Assembly (NCBI GenBank): GCA_905147135.1
Contig: LR990045.1
Span: 19,878,173 to 19,942,172, forward strand
Direction of reading: 5' to 3'
Source: Blastobasis lacticolella
Lineage: Eukaryota > Arthropoda > Insecta > Lepidoptera > Blastobasidae
DNA length: 64,000 nucleotides
Under the pieces are notes generated by a model. The model saw nothing but the letters and a program-made list of their open reading frames with translations, made no database searches and was not told the origin of the DNA. Shown in pieces: positions 41,143 to 50,620 of this stretch (the first letter of the stretch is position 1; each line of letters begins with the position of its first letter). Made by a program: the position numbers and the translations under genes.

Positions 41143-44040
41143 ATGGACGGTAGTAGCAACACGTTCACACTATGCCACCAAAATATCAGGTGTTTAAATA
41201 ATAAAACTAAAAAACTAGAAGTGCTATTGTCGGACGAATTGAATTGTGACGCGTTGTTTATCACGGAACATTGGCTCCGTAACGAGCAACTAGTATCGGT
41301 TACATTGTGTAATTACGATCTTATTTCGTTAAATTGTAGGTCGCAAATAGCACATGGTGGTAGTTGCATTTACGTTCGTACCGGAGTTGGAGCAGTAAAC
41401 AGACAAGACTATTGTGATCTATCCCACGAACAGATCTTTGAAATGTCTGCCGTGCATTTGGTGAACGATAATTTATTACTTGTCTCGGTGTACCACTCCA
41501 ACCAAACTAGTCATACTGAATATCTGACCTTATTTGAAAAACTATTGACTAAAATATGCGACGACAATTTGTATGCTGTAATTATGGGTGACATTAATAT
41601 TAATTTGTTGGATAATACTCCTATCAAACGGAGTCTTATCGATCTTTTGACGAGTTACAATTTCGAACAACTTGTGAACTTCCCGACTCGAGTAGAGGGT
41701 GACAGTGCAACGTTACTAGATCACGCCTATACGAACTTGCCCGCGTCGCGGGTGCTGTCGGTGCGCGCCGTGGACACTCAGCTGAGCGACCACGGCGCGC
41801 AGCGGCTGAGCCTGGCGCGGGCGGGCCCGCCGGCGCCGCCGCCGACCGTGCGCACTCGCACGTACAGCCGCGCAAACAAAGCTAGCTTCGAAGCAGCTCT
41901 CGAGTCGGTAGACTGGGGCGCAATAGTTCGAAATTGTAACGATAATTGCAATGACCTTTGTGACGCAATTATAAATATTTTATTAAATAAGTTTGACATA
42001 TGTTTCCCATACAAAACGCGTCCCACTCTTGAAAAGTGGAAATTGTGGATTGACGACGAAGTAATTAATTTAAAATTTTTAGTATCTGACATGATTAAAT
42101 TATCCAATAAATTCCCTAATAATGACATTTTAACTGAAATAGTAAGTAACCTGAGCACCAAATATGACGTAATATTAAAAACAAAACGCACTAACTATTA
42201 TAATAAGTTAATTAATGAAGCCCCCAACAAATCTAAATGTATGTGGCAATTCATAAATAGTGAACTAGGCCGTGGAACTCGGGAACGAACCGATTTCACA
42301 GTCCTACTACGCCAGGAAGACGGGTCACCTTTCCCCTCTAAGCGAGCGCTGGTGGACGCGCTCAACCTAGAATTTGTGACTGCGGCGGCGCGCTGCGGGG
42401 CGCCGGCCGTCGACGCGCCCGCGGCGGCTGGCCTGCTCGTCGCGGGCGCGCCACCGGCCGACGTCTCGATGAGACTGCGACCCTTCACGCCCGAAGAACT
42501 GCAGCGTCTAGTACGAACTAACATCACGCCCAAAAAGAGTACAGACTTATACGGCCTGCCGTCTAGCCTGCTTTCGAATATTATAGCATCAATAGGTCAT
42601 ATCGTAAGCCACTTATTTAACGAATGTAGCCGAAAGGGGATATACCCTACAGCATTAAAGAAAGTTAAAATATCTCCAATCTATAAAGGCAAAGGGAAAA
42701 AATCAGCCTTAAAGTCATATCGTCCGATATCTCTAGTACCGGTGATCAGCTAAGTCTTTGAGGTAGGGATAAATGAGAGATTATTGTCCTATCTATCGAG
42801 TAGCCGAGTGTTGTCCGACCGGCAATACGCGTACAGGCCCGGCCGCGCGACGACAGACCTAGTGCGTGAGGTAATTTGGAAGGTGCTGAGCGCTCGCGAG
42901 GAGGGCCGCCAGGTCGCAGTCGTGTGTTGCGATCTCTCGCGTGCCTTCGACACCGCAGACCACGGACTGATAGCAAACAAATTGCAGCATTACGGGATTC
43001 GTGGGCCAGCTTTGTCACTGCTACTGTCCTTCATGAGCAGCAGGTCACAGGTCCTAGTCAGCGCGGGGGGTGGAGTAGATTCGGCAGAGATGAGCAACGT
43101 TATGGGGGTTCCTCAAGGTTCGTGCCTCTCTAATTCGTTGTTCAGCCTTCTATTGAATGACCTACCGGGGTCGATAGGAGGCGTGGACATATATGTGTAT
43201 GCGGATGACGTCGTGGTGGTGGTCACCGCGCCGACGGAGTCGCAACTTGAAGAGAGCCTGAACGACGTGATTCGGCAGCTCGATGGATGGATCAGTGCAA
43301 ATGGGTTAGCACTGAACAAAGACAAGACTTGCTTCATGAGGTTTGCACTAAACGGCAAAGGGGCACGTCCATTGCAGGTGAATATTGGCGGAGCGCCGCT
43401 GCAACAAGTGAAATCCACTAAACTGTTGGGTTTCCTCGTAGACAATGCCCTCACTTGGGAGTCCCATATTGACGAGGTATGCGGGAAGCTTGGCCGTGCC
43501 TCTTTCGCGTTGCGTCGCCTCGCAAGCACCGCCGAGCGCGGTGTGCTGCGAGCATGTTATTTTGCCACTGTACACTCAGTACTGTCTTACGGGGCGGAAT
43601 TATGGGCGCGCGCCTCCGGGTGGCACCGCGCGTTTGTGGCCCAAAAGCGGGCGGTACGTGCCGTTGTCGGCATCACTGACCAGGAGGAATCCTGCAGGCC
43701 TTTATTTAAAAAATTAGGAATACTTACACTGCCATGTGAGTATATATATCAGATTGCGATATTCACTTACCGGAATGTAAATATGTTTAATCGGAAGCAT
43801 GCATCGTCGCGCGCCTTAAGAAGCAACAAAGACGAGGGCCAACTGCTCCCAGTGCTCCATAAGCTTGCAAAATCCGAACGGTCGGTGTATGTTTTGGGGC
43901 CTATTGTCTTCAATAAACTCCCGGAACACGTCAAGAATGCAACTACCATCAATAGTTTTAAATTTAAACTAAAAAAGTGGTTACTGGATCAATCCTTTTA
44001 CGACTTTGACGAATTTGTCAATTTAAAACGTACACACTAA
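41143..44040 (+). pseudogene. LINE-A ORF2: endonuclease-reverse transcriptase, one nonsense codon
   Basis: The start is taken at ATG 41143, 11 bases after the ORF1 stop; the frame is open slightly upstream but has no ATG there. The APE endonuclease has HQNIRCLNNK, the catalytic E in ITEHWL, GDININLL and a terminal SDH. The reverse transcriptase has YRPISLVP, DLSRAFDTADH, GVPQGSCLSN and YADD at 43198-43209, then LLGFLVDN in the thumb. The total is 965 codons, normal for the class. A single TAA at 42751-42753, just after VPVIS, interrupts it in the fingers/palm. Downstream reading stays in the same frame (VFE). The gap is best explained by one substitution. The function would be target-primed reverse transcription in the nucleus. 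Confidence 0.9.
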
Positions 44041-44263
44041 AAGGTGTAGTTAATTTTTTTTGTTTTGTTGTCTTAAAACCTGACTATTTTTATTCGTTAT
44101 TATTATTGTAATTAGTAACAACTGTGTTACCTGTAATGTACTTATGTAATAGATGACATGTTGAAATTTTTTATGAAAGTGTAATACGTACTTGTATAAT
44201 TCATTATCAATTGACTTGTAACACTGTTACCAATAAAGTATTTGTATTTGTATTTGTATTTGT

Positions 44264-44287
44264 TTGACATTGTACTGTTTGTGTGTT
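44264..44287. other. Junction after LINE-A tail
   Basis: The short joint TTTGACATTGTACTGTTTGT lies between the LINE-A tail and the next repeat. No target duplication was recognised. Confidence 0.3.
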
Positions 44288-44480
44288 AGATTAGATTAGA
44301 TTATTTATTTACCAATGAAATTTACATCATATTAGGCGAATATCATAATATAAGTAAGTCACAAAGATATCGTCAAATAGAATTAAAATAATGTCATACA
44401 AAAAATATTTGAAAGATACAAATTTACAACAAAAATAAATAATAGTAAAATGTCATATGAATACAAATTAATTTAATAAT
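44288..44480 (-). repeat. LINE 3' terminus with (TTAGA)n tail
   Basis: TTAGATTAGATTAGATTATT is followed by TATTTACCAATGAAATTTAC. On the minus strand this is GTAAATAAATAATCTAATCT, an A-rich end followed by a pentanucleotide tail. It abuts the LINE-A tail, in the opposite orientation. Confidence 0.5.
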
Positions 44481-44577
44481 GTCACCGTTTTTTTTTCTGT
44501 ACAAATCAGCTTTTATTATGAGCTTAAGTCGACTCAATCTACGACAAATTGCTTGGATTGACCCTAAGGACTGGTAT

Positions 44578-44840
44578 ATGCGCTTACTACACATTCCTAA
44601 ATGCAGTGACTGAATTCAGAAACAAAAAGCGGGAGAGCAAATCAAAGTGGAATGTATTGCTCATAGAATAAGGTCCATTTTTGTATCACTTATATTAAGT
44701 CACGCGTTGCACCGCTTTTAAAAAATCCGAGATATAAAAATGGACCTTATTGTGTGAGCAATACACTCCACTTTGATTTGCTCTTACGCTTTTTGTTTCT
44801 AAATTCAGTCACTGGATTTAGGAATGTGTAATAAGCGCAT
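44578..44840. mobile_element. Palindromic MITE, family G (best copy)
   Basis: Two ~110-bp arms, 44578-44688 and 44730-44840, are nearly exact reverse complements around a 40-bp spacer. They carry ATGCGCTTA at the ends, then ACACATTCCTAAAT, CAGTGACTGAATT and GGTCCATTTTTGTATCAC. The 263-bp element is non-coding. The ends flank TAT/TTA, consistent with a TA target duplication. Partial or diverged copies are at 7690-7840, 21957-22292 and 44912-45007. Confidence 0.85.
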
Positions 44841-44842
44841 TA

Positions 44843-45080
44843 GCTAGTGTCAAATAAGAAGAGACTTGGCAGGTCACGTGGTTCGACTTGCGCTGGATAA
44901 TCCGCTTTTCAAAAATCCGAGATACAAAAATGGACCTTATTGTGTAAGCAATACATTCCCTTTGATTTGCTCTCACGCTTTTTGTTTCTAAATTCAGTCA
45001 CTGAATCCCCTCCAAAACAAAATCCCCTCCACTGCTATTTGACAAGTCTCTTCATTCGTGACGCGGGTTATACCCTTTGC
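44843..45080. repeat. Repeat N containing a half copy of family G
   Basis: AGCTAGTGTCAAATAAGAAG and AGACTT at 44843 and CCCTCCACTGCTATTTGACA, AGTCTCTTCATTCGTGACGC at 45022-45070 flank a half copy of G (44912-45007). The same outer sequences are closer together at 48902-49000, where G is absent. Confidence 0.6.
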
Positions 45081-45531
45081 GTGCGACACGGTTCCCCGCA
45101 AAATATAATCATGGTATTATGAAGAGTGAATTTAGGTATTTTCTACGTAAGAAAGCTCGGAAACGTGGGAGGGCGACGGTGTGGGATGCTACCTGCGCGG
45201 ACACTCTGGCTCCATCCAACGTATATACATAGACAATGTTTATACATGACTTTGATATCAAAGCCAGAGCCCAGAACTTCATATTTCAGGCGTGACCGTG
45301 GCAGACCGTGGGAGCTTAGCGCTAACAAGTTTAATAATAAAACTAGCCGTTCCCAGTGGCTTACATCCGCGCGCAGTTGGGATCTCTGTAAACATTCAAC
45401 TTTTCCGCGGGACCCTATTATTTTCCTGGAATAATAAGTAGCTTATGTCACTCGGGAATAATGAAGCATCATGGAAAACATCTTCGTCGTTCGACGACAG
45501 CCTCACCACCTACCTCATAATTGCTTCCCAT
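45081..45531. other. Unassigned interval
   Basis: About 450 bp. Frames of 102 codons (45126-45434) and 82 codons (45471-45719) have no recognisable domains; the second runs into the Harbinger end. Confidence 0.35.
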
Positions 45532-46025
45532 CAGTAGCCGTATTCACAATCATTCGAAACCGTTGCCGAACGGTTCGGCCCGAAATTCGTGAGCGGCGAA
45601 TCCGTGTCGATCGATTCGAAAACTCTTATTCAGAATCCTGTTCGATTCGGCCACGGAAACTCTACCTTTTCGGAAATGTCTATGATTCTCCCGAGCGTTT
45701 ACAAAGACACTTTTGTTGATTGATAAATGGATTATTGGCGATTGATAACACGAATTTGTAAAAAATGCTATTTATAAGTTATATTTCGTGCTATATATTA
45801 ATTTTTAAATAATATTTGATTGTTTATAAGTAGAATATACTTTTTCTTTGAAGTTAATTTGCAAAAATATGAAATTTGTAAGTTAAATTCTTTCTGTCGT
45901 TATGAACACTTACGATATTGTCAAACTAAAGTTTTTCAGAAAGTTTCCCCGTTTTTCTTCGAGTGATTTAGTTCTGTGATTAAATTAATTTTTACCCTTT
46001 CGTATCTAATGTAATCGAAGAAACC

Positions 46026-46660
46026 ATGTCAACAGTAAGTACCTGACTAAATATTTATAGTACTAATTCACTTGAATCAAGTACAAACTTGGTGATTCAA
46101 TTTTGGATAAATAGCTAATTAAACTGCCTGTTTTCTTGCGATTCCAGCCATCACGTACATCATACGGCCAACGAGTGGCGATGTTAGACTACATGCGAGC
46201 CCATCCCGCACTCGCAACGGTTCGACTGTATTGCCCAGACGCTACAAGGGAAAAGATAAATTATTAGCGGACCTCGCCGTGAAATTGAATGCTATCGGCG
46301 ATGGTTCAACTAAAACTGCAGACAAATGGATAAAGGTCAAAGAAGAAGTAAATATTGATTAATTTTTAATATAACATAGGTACATATTTATTATATTGGT
46401 ATTTATTTTCAGACTTGACAGGACTAGAAGTCAATTTAAAAAAATAAAGCCCGTTTAATTCGGGTATTTGAATCTGGCAATGGTGGGGGACCTTCTCTGG
46501 TGGGCATGACCCAGTGCTTAATGCCTTTCAACGTCAAACTGAAGCAGTCGAAGTACAAGCTGCAGCGGTGAATAAAGTGTCAAAGGGCATAATTAGACAG
46601 GCCGTTGCGATGGAAAATCTTGTAGAGTCTAATCACAACTGCCATAGTAAATTTAACTAA
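46026..46660 (+). pseudogene. Myb/SANT-like (zeste-type) accessory gene of the Harbinger element, broken
   Basis: Exon 1 is ATG TCA ACA (46026-46034) ending at GTAAGT. The 113-base intron ends in TTCCAG at 46147. Exon 2 gives PSRTSYGQRVAMLDYMRAHP and ALAT. A one-base loss near 46219 shifts the frame to RRYKGKDKLLADLAVKLNAI, GDGSTKTADKWIKV. A second probable intron begins GTAAAT after KVKEE and ends at TTTTCAG near 46411. The final part has stops, then FESGNGGGPSLVG and DPVLNAFQRQTEAVEVQAAA, a helical tail. The trihelix with Trp fits Myb/SANT-like proteins that help Harbinger transposase bind ends. At least two frame breaks and two stops mean it is not functional. Confidence 0.8.
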
Positions 46661-47107
46661 GTGATTACCTAAATTTGATTACCTACCACTTCTTAATTTC
46701 AACTTTATTATTTTATTTATTATAGTTTAATGTGATCATTGAATTTTATTGAGTCTGATTTAAATTAGTAACTGAATTGTGAATTTAAAGTTATTATTAA
46801 CAAAATAGGTATATTAGGTAATTAAGATATGCTATATATGATATGATATGAGTTTGTATCACTTACCAAGTAACACTTTGAAAATACAAAAAGCATTAAG
46901 GCAGCATTTTTTCTGTGATTTAAATTGGTTACTGAATTGTGATTTTAAATGTACCTATAATTTGGTTATTAGTAAACATGATCACTACTCATTTAATTTT
47001 TGCTGTGATTTTACTGAGTCTGATTTAAATTAGTAACTGAATTGTGATTTTAAAAGTATAATTAGTAAAGTATTTTGAACAACTGTATATCTTTTTAATA
47101 TACCTAT

Positions 47108-47432
47108 ATCAGAAAGGGCTTATAAGAAAGCTCAGATACCCAAAGAGCAATGGAAAGAGCTATGCTCGGAGTTTCTTTGCGCGATCGAATCAGAAATGAG
47201 GAGATCCGCAAGCGAATCAAGGTCTTCGACATAGCTCTAAGGATTACAGTAAAGTTTACGAGTGGCGACCATGGGTAGGCCTCCTACAAGGTGGACCGAC
47301 GACCTGGTAAGGATCGCAGGTACCAGCAGGTGCGGAAAACACAGGACCGGCCTTTGTGGGAATCTCTGGGGGAGGCCTATACCCAGCAGTGGGCGTCTTC
47401 TGACTGATATGATGATGATGATGATGATGAGA
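47108..47432 (+). pseudogene. LINE-E ORF2 C-terminal fragment with GATGAT tail
   Basis: It reads QRAMERAMLGVSLRDRIRNE, EEIRKRIKVFDIA, then after a shift GRPPTRWTDDLVRIAG and a final ALGEAYTQQW-like end (GEAYTQQWASSD on the +1 frame), then TGATATGATGATGATGATGA. The arginine-rich RDRIRNEEIRKR and the RPPTRWTDDL block are typical of the C-terminal end of a common lepidopteran LINE ORF2, probably RTE-like. It is 5' truncated and inserted in the Harbinger element. Confidence 0.7.
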
Positions 47433-47720
47433 AAGGGTGTAACAAGCCCACAAAAGGAATGTTCTACTCATTGAATTAAACTCTCTATACAAATGTGATC
47501 AGCTGATCGGTACTTTTGTAAGTAAAACCAAACAGTTTTAATTTCTAAGAAGGGTTGTTAAAATTAGAGAAAGAGAATAAACGAATTTTATAAATATAAT
47601 TTAATTAGTTCCCTAATTTAAACTAAACAGAAATAAAAGAAAAGATATAAAAAATTTACATACAGTGCATATAGGAAATATAGAAAGAAACACATTTCCA
47701 TGTTTACAAAACAAAGAAGA

Positions 47721-47852
47721 CAGGCTTGTGGTTTGCCCGATGGTAAGCAATTACCGCAACCTATGGACGTTTGCAATTCCAGTGGTAAAATTTCTATGTT
47801 GCCGACCCTATAAAAACCCTTTAACCACATTCTTGAAGAACTCCATGTTTCT
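47721..47852 (-). repeat. LINE 3' end, family A (copy 4)
   Basis: GGCTTGTGGTTTGCCCGATG, GTAAGCAATTACCGCAACC, TATGGACGTTTGCAATTCCA and GAAGAACTCCATG match the reverse strand of copy 3. It is inside the Harbinger element. Confidence 0.6.
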
Positions 47853-48239
47853 TTGTGACCACGATGTGAGGATGAACTATGTCGATGGCGAGCGGTGCGT
47901 TGATAGAAAGTAGCTGTAGGCATCAAGTCAAATATTTCTTCAGAACAAACACCACAAGTTTCACAGCACGTTATTTAATAGAGTCACAAGGGCCAAGGTG
48001 ACATGCTGGTGTTTTTGCAACCAGGTAATTATAGAGAGTCACTAAACCTACTAATGGCACTAATTAATGGCAGAGCCTCTGTACTAACTGCCTTCTCACC
48101 CTCAGTGCCTCTGTATATATATCCCTCTCTGAATTTCGAGAGTGGCGGATGCAAATGAAACACTATCCTCAGTTTCCATTTACAAAATAATACAGAAATT
48201 TCCAATAATTTTGTATTGTTGTTATTGTAACAATTTTTA

Positions 48240-48509
48240 GGTTTTTTTTTAGTATTTAACACAGTTTTTGTCGTACTTACTTTCAATTCTACCGGAATCG
48301 CACAATCATATGAGGTCCTAAGATAAATAGGGCTTTATGTCTTCTATAATGTGGATCGCAGTCTCCGCAGAGAAGCGATAAACCCTACTAAAGTTGGGCA
48401 TGTTAAATGAGTTCGACAAATCCCTTATTTGTCGATTAAAGTGCATTGTATCGGCTCTTTGCTTCACCCTTATCCTATTACGATGTTGTATCGGCAATAC
48501 AAACTGCAT
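48240..48509 (-). pseudogene. Harbinger transposase, first-exon relic
   Basis: From 48509 leftwards the frame gives MHFNRQIRDLSNSFNMPNFS, RVYRFSAETAIHIIEDIKPY. After a stop and small shift it gives RTSYDCAIPVELK just before AAA|GTAAGT. The pattern FSxxYRFSxETAxxIIxxIKPYL then AIPVELKV matches the N-terminal half of HARBI1-like nucleases. The catalytic DDE part would follow to the left but is not recognisable. It lies next to the right TIR, as expected. Confidence 0.65.
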
Positions 48510-48734
48510 TTTCTAAGAAAAACTTAATAATACACGATTCACAATAACTTTCCGAGAGCTAATAACATTCGTGTAATCTTTCGAAAATTCGACAGAGGTT
48601 TCCGATTTGAACTGTCAAATTTGTCATTCGGATTCGAGACCGACGCTTTAGAATACGGTTTTCCGAGTCGATCGACAAATTTGTCGATTCCGAATCCGAA
48701 TCCGGTTTCCGAGCCATTGTGAATACGGCCCCAG

Positions 48735-48901
48735 GGTAGTTGAGGTCAAATGCATGCGTGTGGCATAGGAATGGAACACGTTGCCTGCGAGTGTGTTGCC
48801 TGATCATTATAATCTAGACGCCTTTAAGGCTAAAGAGACATACATGCTGCAGACATGCTCTTAGACCGGCATGCTCTATCTTCGACCGCATCGTCACTTA
48901 T
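48735..48901. other. Unassigned interval
   Basis: This contains GAGGTCAAATGCATGCG and CGACCGCATCGTCACTTA, which resemble short repeat ends at 60300-60385. No gene. Confidence 0.3.
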
Positions 48902-49035
48902 AGCTAGTGTCAAATAAGAAGAGCATACGATTAACCTTCGCTAAATCCCCTCCACTGCCATTTGACAAGTCTCTTCTTTCGTGACGCGGGTTATACCACC
49001 AGGTGAGATGGCGGCCAAATGCCTGGATAGTCTAT
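48902..49035. repeat. Repeat N (copy without G)
   Basis: AGCTAGTGTCAAATAAGAAG, then AAATCCCCTCCACTGCCATT, TGACAAGTCTCTTC and GTGACGCGGGTTATACC match both flanks of the element at 44843-45080. It continues into GGTGAGATGGCGGCCAAATG. Confidence 0.6.
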
Positions 49036-49863
49036 TTAAAAAAAAAGGAGCTTAAAATTTTCGCGTGTAGCAAAAAAAAACTAAAAATCAAGAACCAGAA
49101 AACATGTAAAGCCTCTGTATCACGTTTAAAACCTAGTATTTATTACTGTCCGCAATTAAAATATAAGCATTACGTAGTACCTAACTAAGTAAATACCAGA
49201 ATGACGTGTTTGCAAACAATTTTTCACGCCCCAACATTGTGTATGTTTGGTGAAGTTATGAGATTTCACTACAGCACGCTATGCTTACATTGCTGTTAAT
49301 ATTCATATTGTTACTAAGAAAACAAATACACAATATTTTTTGTAGGTTATGGACGATATTATTTTTTTAAAGAACTAGTAGACCCGGCGTGACTTCGTTC
49401 GCATACCCCTACCTACCCTATTTGTGACCATACCCTATCTAGTGTTAAAAACCGCATTAACATCTGTTATGTAGTTTTTCGCATTAAGATCTAACGACAG
49501 ACGGCGGGAAGCGACTTCGTTTTATGCTATGGATAGAAGATAGATGGGCGTTGTCTATGGAAACTTTGTTATATGTAGGTATAAAAATAGTTCATTGCTA
49601 TTTCTAGACTTCATTGTGCAGATATTTAACCATTATTGCGGTTAGCGACAACTGTATTTTTGTCAAAAGTGTGAGCTTTTTCGCACCCCTGAAGTTAACC
49701 GGAGAAGTTCTTATAGGCTGCCTGTCAAATTAGGCCGGGAGTCTACTCATCTTGCGCGCACCCGACAGTCTTCTTTGTAATACAACACCAAAAGCAAGTT
49801 ACCCTGAGGTCAGCTGCTTACCCGTATCGGAAATGAAATACAGGTACAAAACTTAAGGAATAC
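49036..49863. other. Mostly unassigned interval
   Basis: About 830 bp. The segment 49376-49560 (AACTAGTAGACCCGGCGTGA, CTTCGTTCGC, then AAAACCGCATTAACATCTGT) is a minus-strand copy of the short repeats with a GACGAAGTC-type end, since AACTAG faces outward. The rest is unmatched. Confidence 0.4.
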
Positions 49864-49984
49864 CCCTCTTGCGTGTGTGAGTGAAGTGTCATTCCATACA
49901 TTGAAAAGTACAAAATTCAAAAAATTTTACAAAATAACGAAATTCCATGTCTATCCAACCACGTCACTCACACACGCAAGAGGG
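49864..49984. mobile_element. 121-bp MITE-like inverted-repeat element
   Basis: CCCTCTTGCGTGTGTGAGTG (49864-49883, arm to 49888) and CACTCACACACGCAAGAGGG (49965-49984, arm from 49960) are exact reverse complements. One mismatch lies in the next five bases. The 71-bp inside is AT-rich. No target duplication is evident. Confidence 0.75.
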
Positions 49985-50620
49985 CTTTTAAGAAATATGT
50001 TTACCTATAACGCAGTCGTCATAGCAACAAATCACTAATTCCACGCCCATTCAATGAAAGGAAATATTTACCGGTGGTTCTCAAACTGGTAGAAATCTGG
50101 TTCCCTACCTTCTTAACATTAACGTTATTATCTAAGTATGATTAACGTCCATAGCTCATTACATACTATAATCTGTTTCTAAATTAAATACCTATGTATT
50201 TAACTTGGCAGTACCGCGCCACAAACTGGAACTAAGAGTCGCCATTTTGAAATGTCATATTGCTCTAAACAACAATGCCGCCGTCTCCAGTTCTGCCACT
50301 TATCTAATTTCTCTCATTAACTCTAGATTGGAGTCTTATCAATAGTATTTATTTTTGGCAGGGGAATATTCAAAATTGTAGTTTTATATTGTAAAATTGT
50401 ATTAAAATATCAAACCATAATATTTCATAGTATTAGTCGTTTTTACAGCATGTCACATAGAATTCGATTGCATACAGTAGACCAGTAGACTAATTACATA
50501 AACCGTCTAGAAAATAGAATAAAGGACAGAAGTAACTTCAGTAACTACACTTTCTCCTTTCCTTGAAAGATGTTTTTAATCATTATTATTGTAAACTAGA
50601 ATCGAACCTACTTCTATATA
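49985..50620. other. Mostly unassigned interval
   Basis: About 635 bp. A minus-strand family F piece lies at 50212-50310 (AACTGGAACTAAGAGTCGCC, ATTTTGAAATGTC). No gene. Confidence 0.4.

Larger units (their letters stand above)
40250..44263 (+). mobile_element. LINE-A: near-intact two-ORF non-LTR retrotransposon
   Basis: It has ORF1 (40278-41132), an 11-base gap, ORF2 (41143-44040) with endonuclease and reverse transcriptase, a 3' UTR, AATAAA at 44232-44237 and a tail of TATTTG units (44239-44263). Both frames are open apart from one in-frame stop in ORF2 at 42751-42753. The APE-type endonuclease and ORF1 layout place it in the Jockey superfamily (CR1- or Jockey-like). The exact clade needs a tree. 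Target-site duplications were not found. The 5' end is uncertain. Confidence 0.9.
45532..48734. mobile_element. PIF/Harbinger DNA transposon, 3.2 kb, with TIRs and 3-bp duplication
   Basis: The terminal inverted repeats share GCCGTATTCACAAT plus a nearby TCG-AAACCG block. The left repeat begins at 45535 and the right ends at 48731. The trinucleotide CAG flanks both (45532-45534 and 48732-48734), the 3-bp duplication length of Harbinger elements. Inside are a Myb/SANT-like gene on the plus strand (46026-46660) and a transposase relic on the minus strand near the right end (about 48240-48509). Two-gene PIF/Harbinger elements have this layout. A LINE-E fragment (47108-47432) and a family A fragment (47721-47852) sit inside, and the transposase middle is missing. 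Confidence 0.85.

Noticed and set aside
40460..43529. Minus-strand frames of 111-248 codons inside LINE-A
   Set aside because: They are shadows of ORF1 and ORF2, favoured by the GC-rich codon islands.
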